The notes below the pieces were generated by a model that worked only from the letters and a program-made list of their open reading frames with translations, had not been told where the DNA came from and did no database searches. The position numbers and the translations under genes were made by a program. Of a stretch of DNA of 40,669 nt, positions 32,071 to 40,040 are shown in pieces (position 1 is the first letter of the stretch; every line of letters starts with the position of its first letter). The stretch is from a bacterium (lineage in GTDB: Bacteria > Zhuqueibacterota > QNDG01 > JABMRT01): assembly GCA_016931355.1 (NCBI GenBank), contig JAFGEX010000061.1, forward strand, positions 1 through 40,669. Reading direction: 5' to 3'.

Positions 32071-33489
32071 CTATGCCGAACGCGGTGAAAAATCCGGGTA
32101 TTCGCGGCGCAGCATGGCGAGTGCATTCGCTGCGAGTTTCTCGTTTTTCAACTGGTCTTTCAGAATGCGGTAGGCCTGGTATATCGACCGGGCGCGCATA
32201 ATGCCGCGCGGATGCCATTTCACATAGGCGGCAAAAATTTTCACGGATTCCTGATAATACCTCCCTTTCCGGAGAATATCCCCCAGCCGGTACAATCCGG
32301 AATCTGCAATAAAGGGCAGCAGATCATCCATCTTTTCAAGTTTCAACCGCCTGTACATCTTGATGATGCGGTCATAGTCCTCCAGTTCCAGGAGTATGTC
32401 GAGGGCTTGATTGACAAGCCCGGCTGCATCCCGGTCGTGTCCGTTCCGCCTGGCGAGAACGGCGAGACGCATGCGGGCTTCAAAGTGATAGGGTTCAGAG
32501 GATGCCAGTTCGTTCAACTTTTCGATGGAGCTGTTATCCATCGGCCAGTCCGTCGGAATAGGCGTCAGATTCGATAAAATGGCATCTTTAATCTGTCCGC
32601 CATTTTGAGCCGGGGCTGTCCGGCTGCCGGCTCCCGCTGGGGCGAGATAGAATTTGGAAACCGCTCCGACGATTGCGCCGAAGAGGAATCCGCCGATATG
32701 CGCCCAATGGGCAACGCCGGTGTCCATCCCCGAATTCGCCTGGATCAGCTCCTTGAGAAACCAGAACGGCAACACCAATCCTCCGGATACCCTGAAAACC
32801 CCGAAACGCGGACGAAGGAGGATCCAGTAGAAATAGGCGAATTTGATTTTGGTATGGAAATGGTGGAAGAGAAAGGCGCCCATGACGCCTGCCACCGCTC
32901 CGGAAGCGCCGATGCACGGGACCATGCTGTCCGGCATGCATGCCGCATGAAACAGACCCGCGGCCGATCCGGAGAGCAGATAGAATCCCAGAAAACGGTG
33001 CCAGCCCCAGTCATCCTCCAGGTTGCATCCCACGATCCAGAGGAAAAGCATGTTTCCGAACACATGCCAGAAACCGCCGTGAAGAAACAGGGATGTGATC
33101 AGTTTCAGAAAATTGATGCGGGCAGGGATAAAACCCCATCTCTGATAGAATTGATTGTTTTTCAGCCGTTCAAACTGATGATAAAGCGAAAGCCATTCCC
33201 GGTACTCGTCGCTTTCTTCCGGCAGGTGATGTGTTTCCAGAAATTTTTGATGCACCGATACCTCATCGCCCCTGACGAGCAGCTTTGAGGCTTCATCCAT
33301 CATCCAGTCCGCATCGGATCTTTCAATCTCAAACAGCCTCTCGTGTATCTCCCCTAGAGTCTGAATTTCGGAATTCACGATGTTCTGTGTAAAAATCCAG
33401 ACAAAAAGGTTCAGGGCGATCAGACCGATCGTCAGGTCCGGTGGTCTTTTGGTGTCCCTTTCAGTGCGCATGGGCAGGAAAAAAAACAT
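32071..33489 (-). CDS. Rhomboid-family intramembrane serine protease with C-terminal helical repeats
   Basis: This 472-residue protein has a first helix (about 20-35), an extended loop of about 85 residues, then the rhomboid core: H142/N146 (HGGFWHVFGNMLFL), catalytic S196 in GASGAVAG and catalytic H264 in AHWAHIGGFLFG. Residues about 300-472 are soluble helical pairs resembling TPR repeats (FEARMRLAVLARRNG, YDRIIKMYRRLKLEK, YYQESVKIFAAYVKWHP). The core cleaves membrane-anchored substrates; the tail probably binds partners. ATG 33489 has GAGAGG 7 nt upstream; it is convergent with lysA and appears to be a single-gene unit. Confidence 0.9.
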   Translation of the reverse strand: MFFFLPMRTERDTKRPPDLTIGLIALNLFVWIFTQNIVNSEIQTLGEIHERLFEIERSDADWMMDEASKLLVRGDEVSVHQKFLETHHLPEESDEYREWLSLYHQFERLKNNQFYQRWGFIPARINFLKLITSLFLHGGFWHVFGNMLFLWIVGCNLEDDWGWHRFLGFYLLSGSAAGLFHAACMPDSMVPCIGASGAVAGVMGAFLFHHFHTKIKFAYFYWILLRPRFGVFRVSGGLVLPFWFLKELIQANSGMDTGVAHWAHIGGFLFGAIVGAVSKFYLAPAGAGSRTAPAQNGGQIKDAILSNLTPIPTDWPMDNSSIEKLNELASSEPYHFEARMRLAVLARRNGHDRDAAGLVNQALDILLELEDYDRIIKMYRRLKLEKMDDLLPFIADSGLYRLGDILRKGRYYQESVKIFAAYVKWHPRGIMRARSIYQAYRILKDQLKNEKLAANALAMLRREYPDFSPRSA

Positions 33490-33660
33490 CGGATTGCCTC
33501 TCGGTGAGACGGCTCATATCCAGGCCGGAATGGAGGGCTTAGATCCCATCCGGAATACCGGGATACGACGGAGTTTCAATTTGAATCCCTTGACAGAAAA
33601 TTTCCAGGACTTTTCCCGGCCCGGATCGTTTCGTGTAAATATCTTCTTTACAATAACTTA

Positions 33661-33700
33661 AGAATTCCCCGGCAGCCTGCTGCCTGGGGGGCTTTCAGAA
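33661..33700 (-). repeat. Dispersed hairpin repeat, copy 5 (short)
   Basis: On the minus strand AAGCCCCCCAGGCAGC, loop, GCTGCCGGGGAATTCTT matches the first hairpin of the family (AAGCTCCCCG...CGGGGAATCTTCG). It lies between the rhomboid gene and the amylase gene, just beyond the amylase stop. Confidence 0.6.
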
Positions 33701-33767
33701 AAGCGGGGCCGATTCTTTTTTTGCGGAAAGTGAGGACAAAAAATATGCCAGTTACGACTGAACCGGA

Positions 33768-36116
33768 TTAATGCAGCTTCCGGAGTATCCTCCCGCTCAA
33801 CGGATCCAGATGAAGGGTCATGCGGCTCTGCTTGACCGGGATACGGTCTCCGGTCATCAGGTCCTGCCATTCCCCGGTCGAGGGTCCGCCAAGGTCCAGG
33901 GTGATATCCCCGGCTTTCTCCTCATTGTGTATGGCAACCAGGATTTCTTCATCCTTGCTGCGAAGAAAAATGAGCGTCCCATCCCGGGCATGAAGGGTTC
34001 GATAGGAACCTGTCCGGAGGGCGGCGTGGTTGCGCCGGATATTCATTATTCTCTTATAATAATGATGAATGCGGCTGCGGTTCTCATCCGATTCCCAGTA
34101 CCAGGGGAATGTCCGCCGGTTGTCCGGATCCCTGCCGCCTTCCAGACCGACTTCATCCCCGTAATACACCTGCGGGATGCCGACATAGGTCATCTGGAAA
34201 AGAGCGGCGAGCATGAGGCGCCGTTCATCACCGCCCGCCAGCGTGATGAACCGTTCCGTGTCATGGCTGCCGATCAGGTTCATCATGACCTGGGTGGCCT
34301 GAAGCGGGTATTGCTGCCTCCCGGGGGCCAGCATCCTGTCGAATCTGGCCGCATCCACGGAACGTGCTGCGAAAAACTGAAGAACCGGATCCCGGAAATA
34401 CTTATAGTTCATCGTGGAATGGAAGCAATCCGGACCCAGCCACGGCATGGCATTCCCCCAGATCTCCCCGATGAGAAAAGCATCCGGTTTCAGGGAATCC
34501 ACAACAGCCCGGAACTCCTTCCACATCCAGAGCGGGACCTCATTCGGTACATCCAGCCGGAATCCGTCAATGCCCAGAGTGCCGATCCAGTAACGGGCGA
34601 CGTCGAGGATGTGATGGACCACATCGAGGTTGGGAACCGCTTCCGCCATATTCGTTATCCCGTTCTCCTGGTCGTTCGGCCGTGAGAGATCATAGTTCAG
34701 ATTCGGATGGATGGGATAACCCCACCAGCAATCATAGAAATCGCAGGGCGTGGGGCATCCGCCTTCCGGAAGGGGCCAGCGCCGCCATTCATACCAGTGC
34801 CAGTAGGGAGACGCCTCCCCCTTTTCCCGGGTGTCCCGGAAGGCGTAATGCCAGTCTCCGGTGTGGTTGAACGCCATGTCCACAATGATCCGTATGCCCA
34901 GGTCGTGGGCCTTTCGGGTGAATTCCCGGAAGGTTTCTTCATCCGCAAAATGCGGATCGATTCGTCCGTAGTCCACCGGATCGTATTTGTGATTGGAGCG
35001 CGCCTCGTTGAGCGGATTGAAATAGAGAATCGTCACGCCGAGATCGTGCAGGTAATCCAGCTTGCCCGATACGCCTGCGATGTCCCCGCCGTAGAATGAA
35101 AAATAATCCGGCCTGCCGTCGCTGCGGAAGGGGCTGGCTGTCAGGCCGCTGCAGTCACTCCAGTCCCGGACCAGGTGAAAGTATTCCAGCCTCCCGTTCC
35201 CTTCCGGGGGCGGTGAGGAGACGCCTTCATAATAGGGTTCCGAAAAGTCCTGGTCATTGGACGGATCTCCGTTGCAGAAACGGTCCGGAAAAATCTGGTA
35301 AAAAATGCCGTCCTTGGCCCAGTCAGGCGTCAGGAACAGCGGGAGTTCCTGCGGATCGTACACATAAGCACCGGATTCACCCGGGGATTCGGCCGTGAGG
35401 CCCTTCGGACCCGCGGTCAGCCGGATCGCTCCATCCTGCAGTTCGAACAGGAAACGCAGCGGTTCACGCACATCCCGGGAAATCCTGCACCTGTAATAAT
35501 CGTACGTTTCGTCGCTGCCGTCCAGGATCATGGGGACGGCTTCCCAGGTACCGCCTTCCAGGATGCGCAGAACCATGCTTTCCAGGTCCCCGGAAAAAGC
35601 GCGAAAACGGAATTCCAGCCCAGCCTCATCCGGGTTGACCAGGGTATAGTCGGGCCGGACCGGAACTTCGAACAGGCTGATGCGTCCGTCCCCGGCCTGA
35701 AAAACCGCGGCATCAAAACGGTTGTCCACAATCAGAACCGCATTCCGTCCGCCCCTTCCGTCCGGTTCGAATTCCTTCGCTTCCGGATCCGTGAGCCACT
35801 CGCCGTCCACGACGAATTTGTACAAATACCTGCCTGCAGGCAGAAGCAGATTCGTTTCAAAGAGGCCGTCGCCGTCGCGGTCCTGCATTTCGTGTCTTCC
35901 GCCGTCCCAGTCATTGAACGTCCCGGCCAGATACACTTGATTGACGCCTCCGATCACCGCCCGGAACCGGAACGGCACGTTTTTCAGGACAGAATCGGTC
36001 TGACCGGCTGAAAAAACTGCGAGAGGGACGCCTATGACCCACAGCCCCGGGAACAAGAGACCGGCAGCCATGCGTATAAGAGAAGTGCGGCAATTTTCAT
36101 CGGCTTTGCTGCTCAT
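33768..36116 (-). CDS. Exported GH13 alpha-amylase/neopullulanase-like enzyme
   Basis: This is a 782-residue glycoside hydrolase. The N-terminal hydrophobic segment (about 12-38) looks like a signal peptide after a charged start. A CBM48-like module follows at about 47-131 (VYLAGTFNDWDGG, KFVVDGEWLTDP). A second beta domain, about 150-250, resembles the N-domain of neopullulanases. The catalytic barrel has DMAFNH (413-418), GFRLDVPNE with nucleophile D522, acid/base E551 (LIGEIW) and GSHDTE with D619. A beta-sandwich ends the protein. It probably degrades maltodextrins, pullulan or cyclodextrins in the periplasm. A strong GGAGGAGG precedes ATG 36116. It stands alone, without malto-oligosaccharide transport genes. 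Confidence 0.93.
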   Translation of the reverse strand: MSSKADENCRTSLIRMAAGLLFPGLWVIGVPLAVFSAGQTDSVLKNVPFRFRAVIGGVNQVYLAGTFNDWDGGRHEMQDRDGDGLFETNLLLPAGRYLYKFVVDGEWLTDPEAKEFEPDGRGGRNAVLIVDNRFDAAVFQAGDGRISLFEVPVRPDYTLVNPDEAGLEFRFRAFSGDLESMVLRILEGGTWEAVPMILDGSDETYDYYRCRISRDVREPLRFLFELQDGAIRLTAGPKGLTAESPGESGAYVYDPQELPLFLTPDWAKDGIFYQIFPDRFCNGDPSNDQDFSEPYYEGVSSPPPEGNGRLEYFHLVRDWSDCSGLTASPFRSDGRPDYFSFYGGDIAGVSGKLDYLHDLGVTILYFNPLNEARSNHKYDPVDYGRIDPHFADEETFREFTRKAHDLGIRIIVDMAFNHTGDWHYAFRDTREKGEASPYWHWYEWRRWPLPEGGCPTPCDFYDCWWGYPIHPNLNYDLSRPNDQENGITNMAEAVPNLDVVHHILDVARYWIGTLGIDGFRLDVPNEVPLWMWKEFRAVVDSLKPDAFLIGEIWGNAMPWLGPDCFHSTMNYKYFRDPVLQFFAARSVDAARFDRMLAPGRQQYPLQATQVMMNLIGSHDTERFITLAGGDERRLMLAALFQMTYVGIPQVYYGDEVGLEGGRDPDNRRTFPWYWESDENRSRIHHYYKRIMNIRRNHAALRTGSYRTLHARDGTLIFLRSKDEEILVAIHNEEKAGDITLDLGGPSTGEWQDLMTGDRIPVKQSRMTLHLDPLSGRILRKLH

Positions 36117-36278
36117 GGATGTCCTCCTCCGGTGAATCCGACATCGAACGAAATCTTCGCGGACTCAAGCAGGGAATGCGGGCGCACAGGGACCTTTTTT
36201 TAACTGACGGACCGAAGATTTCCGGGCGGTTCATCGCACGGGACCTTCCATCCATGCCGGAAACTGCACATTTTTTTG

Positions 36279-36307
36279 TTTACAATCAACCCTTTTTTTA
36301 TTATAAT
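36279..36307 (+). promoter_or_regulatory. Strong sigma70-type promoter of lemA
   Basis: TTTACA (36279-36284) and a perfect TATAAT (36302-36307) are separated by 17 bp. The transcript would begin near 36314, leaving a leader of about 119 nt to ATG 36433. The leader contains a CGCCCC/GGGGCG hairpin (36362-36375) and an ATGCCC/GGGCAT pair of arms just upstream of it. The rest of the 36117-36432 gap holds no other feature I can support. Confidence 0.7.
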
Positions 36308-36432
36308 ATTGAAATGCCCGGGTGCAAGCGGCGGGGCATCCGAAAACACCGAAAAAGAGTGCGCCCCAAGGGGCGGGGAAATCGAATCGTAGTGATTCAA
36401 GTTCAGCCCATTTGTATTTGAAGGAGAAACCC

Positions 36433-36978
36433 ATGGCTCTCTTCCTCATGCTGCTGCTGGTCGGCGCGGTCCTTCTGATCATGATGTACAACACGATCAT
36501 CAAGAAGAGGAATCTGGTCAAGGAAGCCTGGAGCGGGATCGATGTCCAACTGAAACGCAGGTACGATCTATTGCCCAACCTCGTGCAGACGGTCAAAGGG
36601 TATGCCAAACACGAGAAGGACCTGTTCGAGCGCGTCACCCAAGCCAGAACTGCAGCGATTGAAGCCAAGGATGTGCGCGGCCAGGCGGATGCCGAAAACT
36701 CCCTGACCGGCGCCATCAAATCCCTGTTCGCATTGGCGGAGAACTACCCGGACCTCAAGGCCAGCCAGAATTTCATCGACCTGCAGGCAAACCTCGCCCG
36801 GATCGAGGAGGAGATACAGATGGCCCGGCGGTACTACAACGGAACAACCCGCGAATTCAACACGGCCATTCAGACCTTCCCCGGCCTGGTCTATGCCTAT
36901 TTTTTCAATTTCAAGGAAGTGGAATATTTCGAGATCGAAACGGCTGCCGAGAAAAAGACGCCCGAGGTCCAGTTCTAG
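36433..36978 (+). CDS. lemA: LemA family protein
   Basis: This 181-residue membrane-anchored coiled-coil protein has an N-terminal helix (ALFLMLLLVGAVLLIMMYN), then the family signature RNLVKEAWSGIDVQLKRRYDLLPNLVQTVKGY, and later ARRYYNGTTREFNTAIQTFP and FEIETAAEK. LemA proteins form four-helix bundles in the envelope; their function is unclear. AAGGAG lies 6 nt before ATG 36433. No TPM-domain (DUF477) partner, which often accompanies lemA, is present; the next gene (34 bp on) encodes an exported protein instead. Confidence 0.94.
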   Translation: MALFLMLLLVGAVLLIMMYNTIIKKRNLVKEAWSGIDVQLKRRYDLLPNLVQTVKGYAKHEKDLFERVTQARTAAIEAKDVRGQADAENSLTGAIKSLFALAENYPDLKASQNFIDLQANLARIEEEIQMARRYYNGTTREFNTAIQTFPGLVYAYFFNFKEVEYFEIETAAEKKTPEVQF

Positions 36979-37012
36979 ACATGCTGCGACGCGAGCCTGA
37001 ACGGGGGATTCC

Positions 37013-38059
37013 ATGAAACGGTTTTTATTCTTTGTTTTTCTCCTGCCGGCGCTGCTTGCAATCCGCCCGGCCCGGGCGGACGTGTTGCTCGGCGTCCGGG
37101 GATGCAACAACAACTGGCATCAGGACTGGATTCTGGTCCCAGCCCCTGAAATAGCCCTGTCTTCCCGCTTTTTGTTTCTCAGTGTGGACGGCACGTATGC
37201 CCTGTTTACGCCGTCCGATCCCAAAATTCACTACACCATCCGCACACGGAACTCGATCCTGCCCGGCCTGCGGCTTCCCTTCGGGCCGTTTTTTCTGTCC
37301 GCAGGCTACGGCCTGGCCCTTCGATTCCAGCGGGACGAAAAACTTTCTCCGTCCGGCCGGTTTTCCTTCGATTCGGCAACTTCCGTGCACGGCGCTTTCA
37401 GAGCCGGCTTCGGCACGGGATTCTCCCTCTCCCGTTCCCTGTCCCTGGTTCTGAAAGGCGAATACGACTTCGTGGACAGGAATGACCGCGGTTTCGCCTT
37501 TGCGGCGGGCATCCTGCTGAAACGGAAGGTCCTGCCGGTAGCCATTGTTCCGGAACCGGATCAGGAAGTCCGGGAACCTGAAAAACCGGCCCCCCAAGAG
37601 CCCGTTGAAGTGCGGATACGGATCCGCTCCGTGACCTTTCCGGAAACCTCAGACGAAATCGTCAACGAGCTCAACAGGGCCCTCGGCATCGCCCTGATCA
37701 AGGCAGGCATTCAAATGATCAGCTGGGATAAAATGAAGGCCGCAGCCGGTTTGCCGGCGCCTTCCCAGCCCGATGAATTCGAAACGGATTCGGAATCCGG
37801 ATTTGTCGAAACAACAGATTGGGAGATCGTTTCCAGAGCTTCAGAAACGCTGAAATGCGACGGCTTCATCCGGACCAAGGTCCGCTACGTCTATCAGTCC
37901 TACGGCGGGGATATCCTGATCAACTCGGCCCAGCTCGTGTTGATCGATACACGCACCGGTTCCGTGATGTGGGCCAGCGAATACCAGGAACAGGAATCCA
38001 GTTTCAGCCGCTGCAAGGAGCGTCTCTCCGAGGAACTGGTGCGCGCATTGGCCAAATGA
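37013..38059 (+). CDS. Uncharacterised exported two-domain protein
   Basis: This 348-residue protein starts with a signal peptide (MKRFLFFVFLLPALLA...ARA). Residues about 25-175 show alternating aromatic and small residues typical of outer-membrane beta strands (FFLSAGYGLALRF, FRAGFGTGFSLS, GFAFAAGILLKRK). A Pro/Glu-rich linker (EPEKPAPQEPVE) leads to a domain at about 200-348 with alpha/beta pattern (VNELNRALGIALIKAG, CDGFIRTKVRYVYQSY, AQLVLIDTRTGSVMWA) resembling the CsgG/LpoB-like ABD fold. I do not recognise the family. It lies 34 bp after lemA and is probably in its operon. Confidence 0.75.
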   Translation: MKRFLFFVFLLPALLAIRPARADVLLGVRGCNNNWHQDWILVPAPEIALSSRFLFLSVDGTYALFTPSDPKIHYTIRTRNSILPGLRLPFGPFFLSAGYGLALRFQRDEKLSPSGRFSFDSATSVHGAFRAGFGTGFSLSRSLSLVLKGEYDFVDRNDRGFAFAAGILLKRKVLPVAIVPEPDQEVREPEKPAPQEPVEVRIRIRSVTFPETSDEIVNELNRALGIALIKAGIQMISWDKMKAAAGLPAPSQPDEFETDSESGFVETTDWEIVSRASETLKCDGFIRTKVRYVYQSYGGDILINSAQLVLIDTRTGSVMWASEYQEQESSFSRCKERLSEELVRALAK

Positions 38060-38113
38060 TGCGGGGAAGCCCGTTTTGCGCGGAACGCCGTATGGATTCC
38101 GGTGCAATAAAAT

Positions 38114-38144
38114 AAAAAAAATCCCGGTAAATCCCGGGATTTTT
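38114..38144. terminator. Bidirectional rho-independent terminator
   Basis: Stem ATCCCGG/CCGGGAT (38121-38127 and 38134-38140) with a 6-nt loop is flanked by an A-run and a T-run. It separates the convergent lemA unit and the leuC-leuD-leuB operon. Confidence 0.85.
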
Positions 38145-38266
38145 CATTTAAAAAGCCCCGCCTGGCCGGGACCGGTCGCATCGGGTGGAGAATCCGGTAC
38201 ATTTCCCTCCTGCGGGAATACCGGCCGACATATCCGGGCGACAAGGCGCGAATGTGAGAACACCCG

Positions 38267-39334
38267 TCAGGTCAGATTTTTCGCCACCAGATCCCCCACC
38301 TCGGATGTGGAGTATCCCATTTTTCCCGCGGCCAGGCTCTTCAGTTTCTTCCCGGTCACGAAAATGACGGACCGCTCGATGGATCGCGCAGCCTTTTCCT
38401 CGCCGAGATGCTCGAGCATCATCATGCCGCTGCACACGGCGGCCAGGGGATTGATCACGTTTTTCCCCGTGTATTTGGGCGCGGATCCGCCGATGGGTTC
38501 GAACATGCTGACGCCGGCCGGATTGATGTTGCCGCCTGCGGCAATCCCCATCCCGCCCTGCGTGATGGCGCCCAGGTCCGTGATGATGTCTCCAAACATG
38601 TTTCCGGTCACGATGACGTCGAACCATTCCGGGTTCTTGACCATCCACATGCAGGTGGCGTCCACATGGTAGTATTCCCGTCTGATGTCCGGATAATCCC
38701 GGGCTCCGATCTCATGAAAGGCTCTCTCCCAGAGGTCGTAAACATAGGTGAGCACGTTCGTTTTTCCGCACAGGGCCAGCGTCTTCTTGCGTGCTCTTTT
38801 CCGTGTACATTCAAAAGCATAGCGCAGGCAGCGCTCCACCTGGCTGCGCGTGTACACCATGTTCTGCACCGCCACCTCGTCCGCTGTCCCTTTCATCGAG
38901 ACGCCGCCTATGCCCGTGTAGCAGTCGCCGGAATTCTCGCGGACCACCACATAGTCGATGTCCTCAGGCCCTTTGTCCTTCAGCGGTGTCTCAACTCCGG
39001 GATAGAGCTTGACCGGACGCAGATTGATGTATTGGTCCAGTTCGAAACGCAGCCGCAGGAGAATACCCTTCTCCAGGATTCCGGGTTTGACATCCGGATG
39101 CCCGATGGCGCCCAAAAAAATGGCGTCGAATTTTTTAAATTCCAGTACGGCCGCGTCCGGTAAAACCTCGCCGGTTCTCAGAAACCGGTCTCCGCCAAAA
39201 TCAAAGGAGGCAAACTCCATCTTGAAACCGAATTTCTCACCTGCCGCCTGCAGAACCTTCACCCCTTCCCGGACAACCTCGGGACCTGTCCCGTCTCCCG
39301 GGATCAATGCAATCTGATAAGTCTTCCCGCTCAC
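38267..39334 (-). CDS. leuB: 3-isopropylmalate dehydrogenase
   Basis: This 355-residue NAD-dependent beta-decarboxylating dehydrogenase performs the third step of leucine synthesis. IALIPGDGTGPEVV, LRFELDQYINLRPVKL, VVRENSGDCYTG, the catalytic lysine region, VTGNMFGDIITDLG (metal aspartates) and EPIGGSAPKYTGKNVINP are present. It starts at GTG 39334 with AAGGGG 7 nt upstream, 32 bp after leuD. Homoisocitrate or tartrate dehydrogenases are close relatives, but the leuC-leuD neighbourhood decides for leucine. Transcripts probably end at the hairpin at 38114. Confidence 0.92.
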   Translation of the reverse strand: MSGKTYQIALIPGDGTGPEVVREGVKVLQAAGEKFGFKMEFASFDFGGDRFLRTGEVLPDAAVLEFKKFDAIFLGAIGHPDVKPGILEKGILLRLRFELDQYINLRPVKLYPGVETPLKDKGPEDIDYVVVRENSGDCYTGIGGVSMKGTADEVAVQNMVYTRSQVERCLRYAFECTRKRARKKTLALCGKTNVLTYVYDLWERAFHEIGARDYPDIRREYYHVDATCMWMVKNPEWFDVIVTGNMFGDIITDLGAITQGGMGIAAGGNINPAGVSMFEPIGGSAPKYTGKNVINPLAAVCSGMMMLEHLGEEKAARSIERSVIFVTGKKLKSLAAGKMGYSTSEVGDLVAKNLT

Positions 39335-39366
39335 GAATATTCCCCTTCTTGTTGTTGATCCGCTGT

Positions 39367-39924
39367 TTACCTGAAAAGCTTGTTCCGCCTTGCATACGCG
39401 AAAATCCCGCCTGCTTCGACAATGCCTGCCACATCCCCGAGCGGTTCCATCCTGTACCTTTTCCCAGAAGTCAGGTTGTCCAGAAGCCCCGCTTCAGGAT
39501 CCAGGCGCAGGTTTTCGCCTGTCCGTATCTCCCGCACGAGATCCTCCCTGCATTCCAAAGGGATAAAATAGGCTCCGTCCACGGTGTTCCGGTAGAATAT
39601 CCGGGCATAGGAACCTGCGACAACAGCCCGAACGCCCGCTGTATGCAGGGCGACCGGCGCATGTTCGCGGGATGATCCGCAACCGAAATTCCTGCCTGCT
39701 ACCAGGATCCGGTAATCGGACTGAAAATAACCCTCCCTGACAAAGGGCTTCTTGCCCTCCGGCAGACCTGCCCCGGATTCGGGGACGCCGGAAAGAGCCA
39801 GATGGCCGTACTCCCGCCGCTCGCTTTCGTCGTCCAGGCTGTACACCAGGTGATGCGCGGGGATGATCTGATCTGTATCCACATCATGGCCCAGAACATA
39901 GGCCTTGCCTTCTATGAGAGCCAT
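39367..39924 (-). CDS. leuD: 3-isopropylmalate dehydratase small subunit
   Basis: This 185-residue swivel-domain subunit partners LeuC in isomerising 2- to 3-isopropylmalate. The features are GHDVDTDQIIPAHHL, the substrate-binding GRNFGCGSSREHAPVAL, and SYARIFYRNTVDGAYFIPLE. The length suits the archaeal-type LeuD. GGGAGG lies just before ATG 39924. It is 116 bp downstream of the leuC stop, and that gap holds no gene. Confidence 0.93.
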   Translation of the reverse strand: MALIEGKAYVLGHDVDTDQIIPAHHLVYSLDDESERREYGHLALSGVPESGAGLPEGKKPFVREGYFQSDYRILVAGRNFGCGSSREHAPVALHTAGVRAVVAGSYARIFYRNTVDGAYFIPLECREDLVREIRTGENLRLDPEAGLLDNLTSGKRYRMEPLGDVAGIVEAGGIFAYARRNKLFR

Positions 39925-40040
39925 TCAACCTCCCTCATATTCCCGAATGATTCATCCGATCCTAGATTCAGCAGTTCAAATGCGGTTCGCAAAACTTCTC
40001 CAACAGAGTCCCTCTTTGATCTTGGAAACGCCGCACTTTT

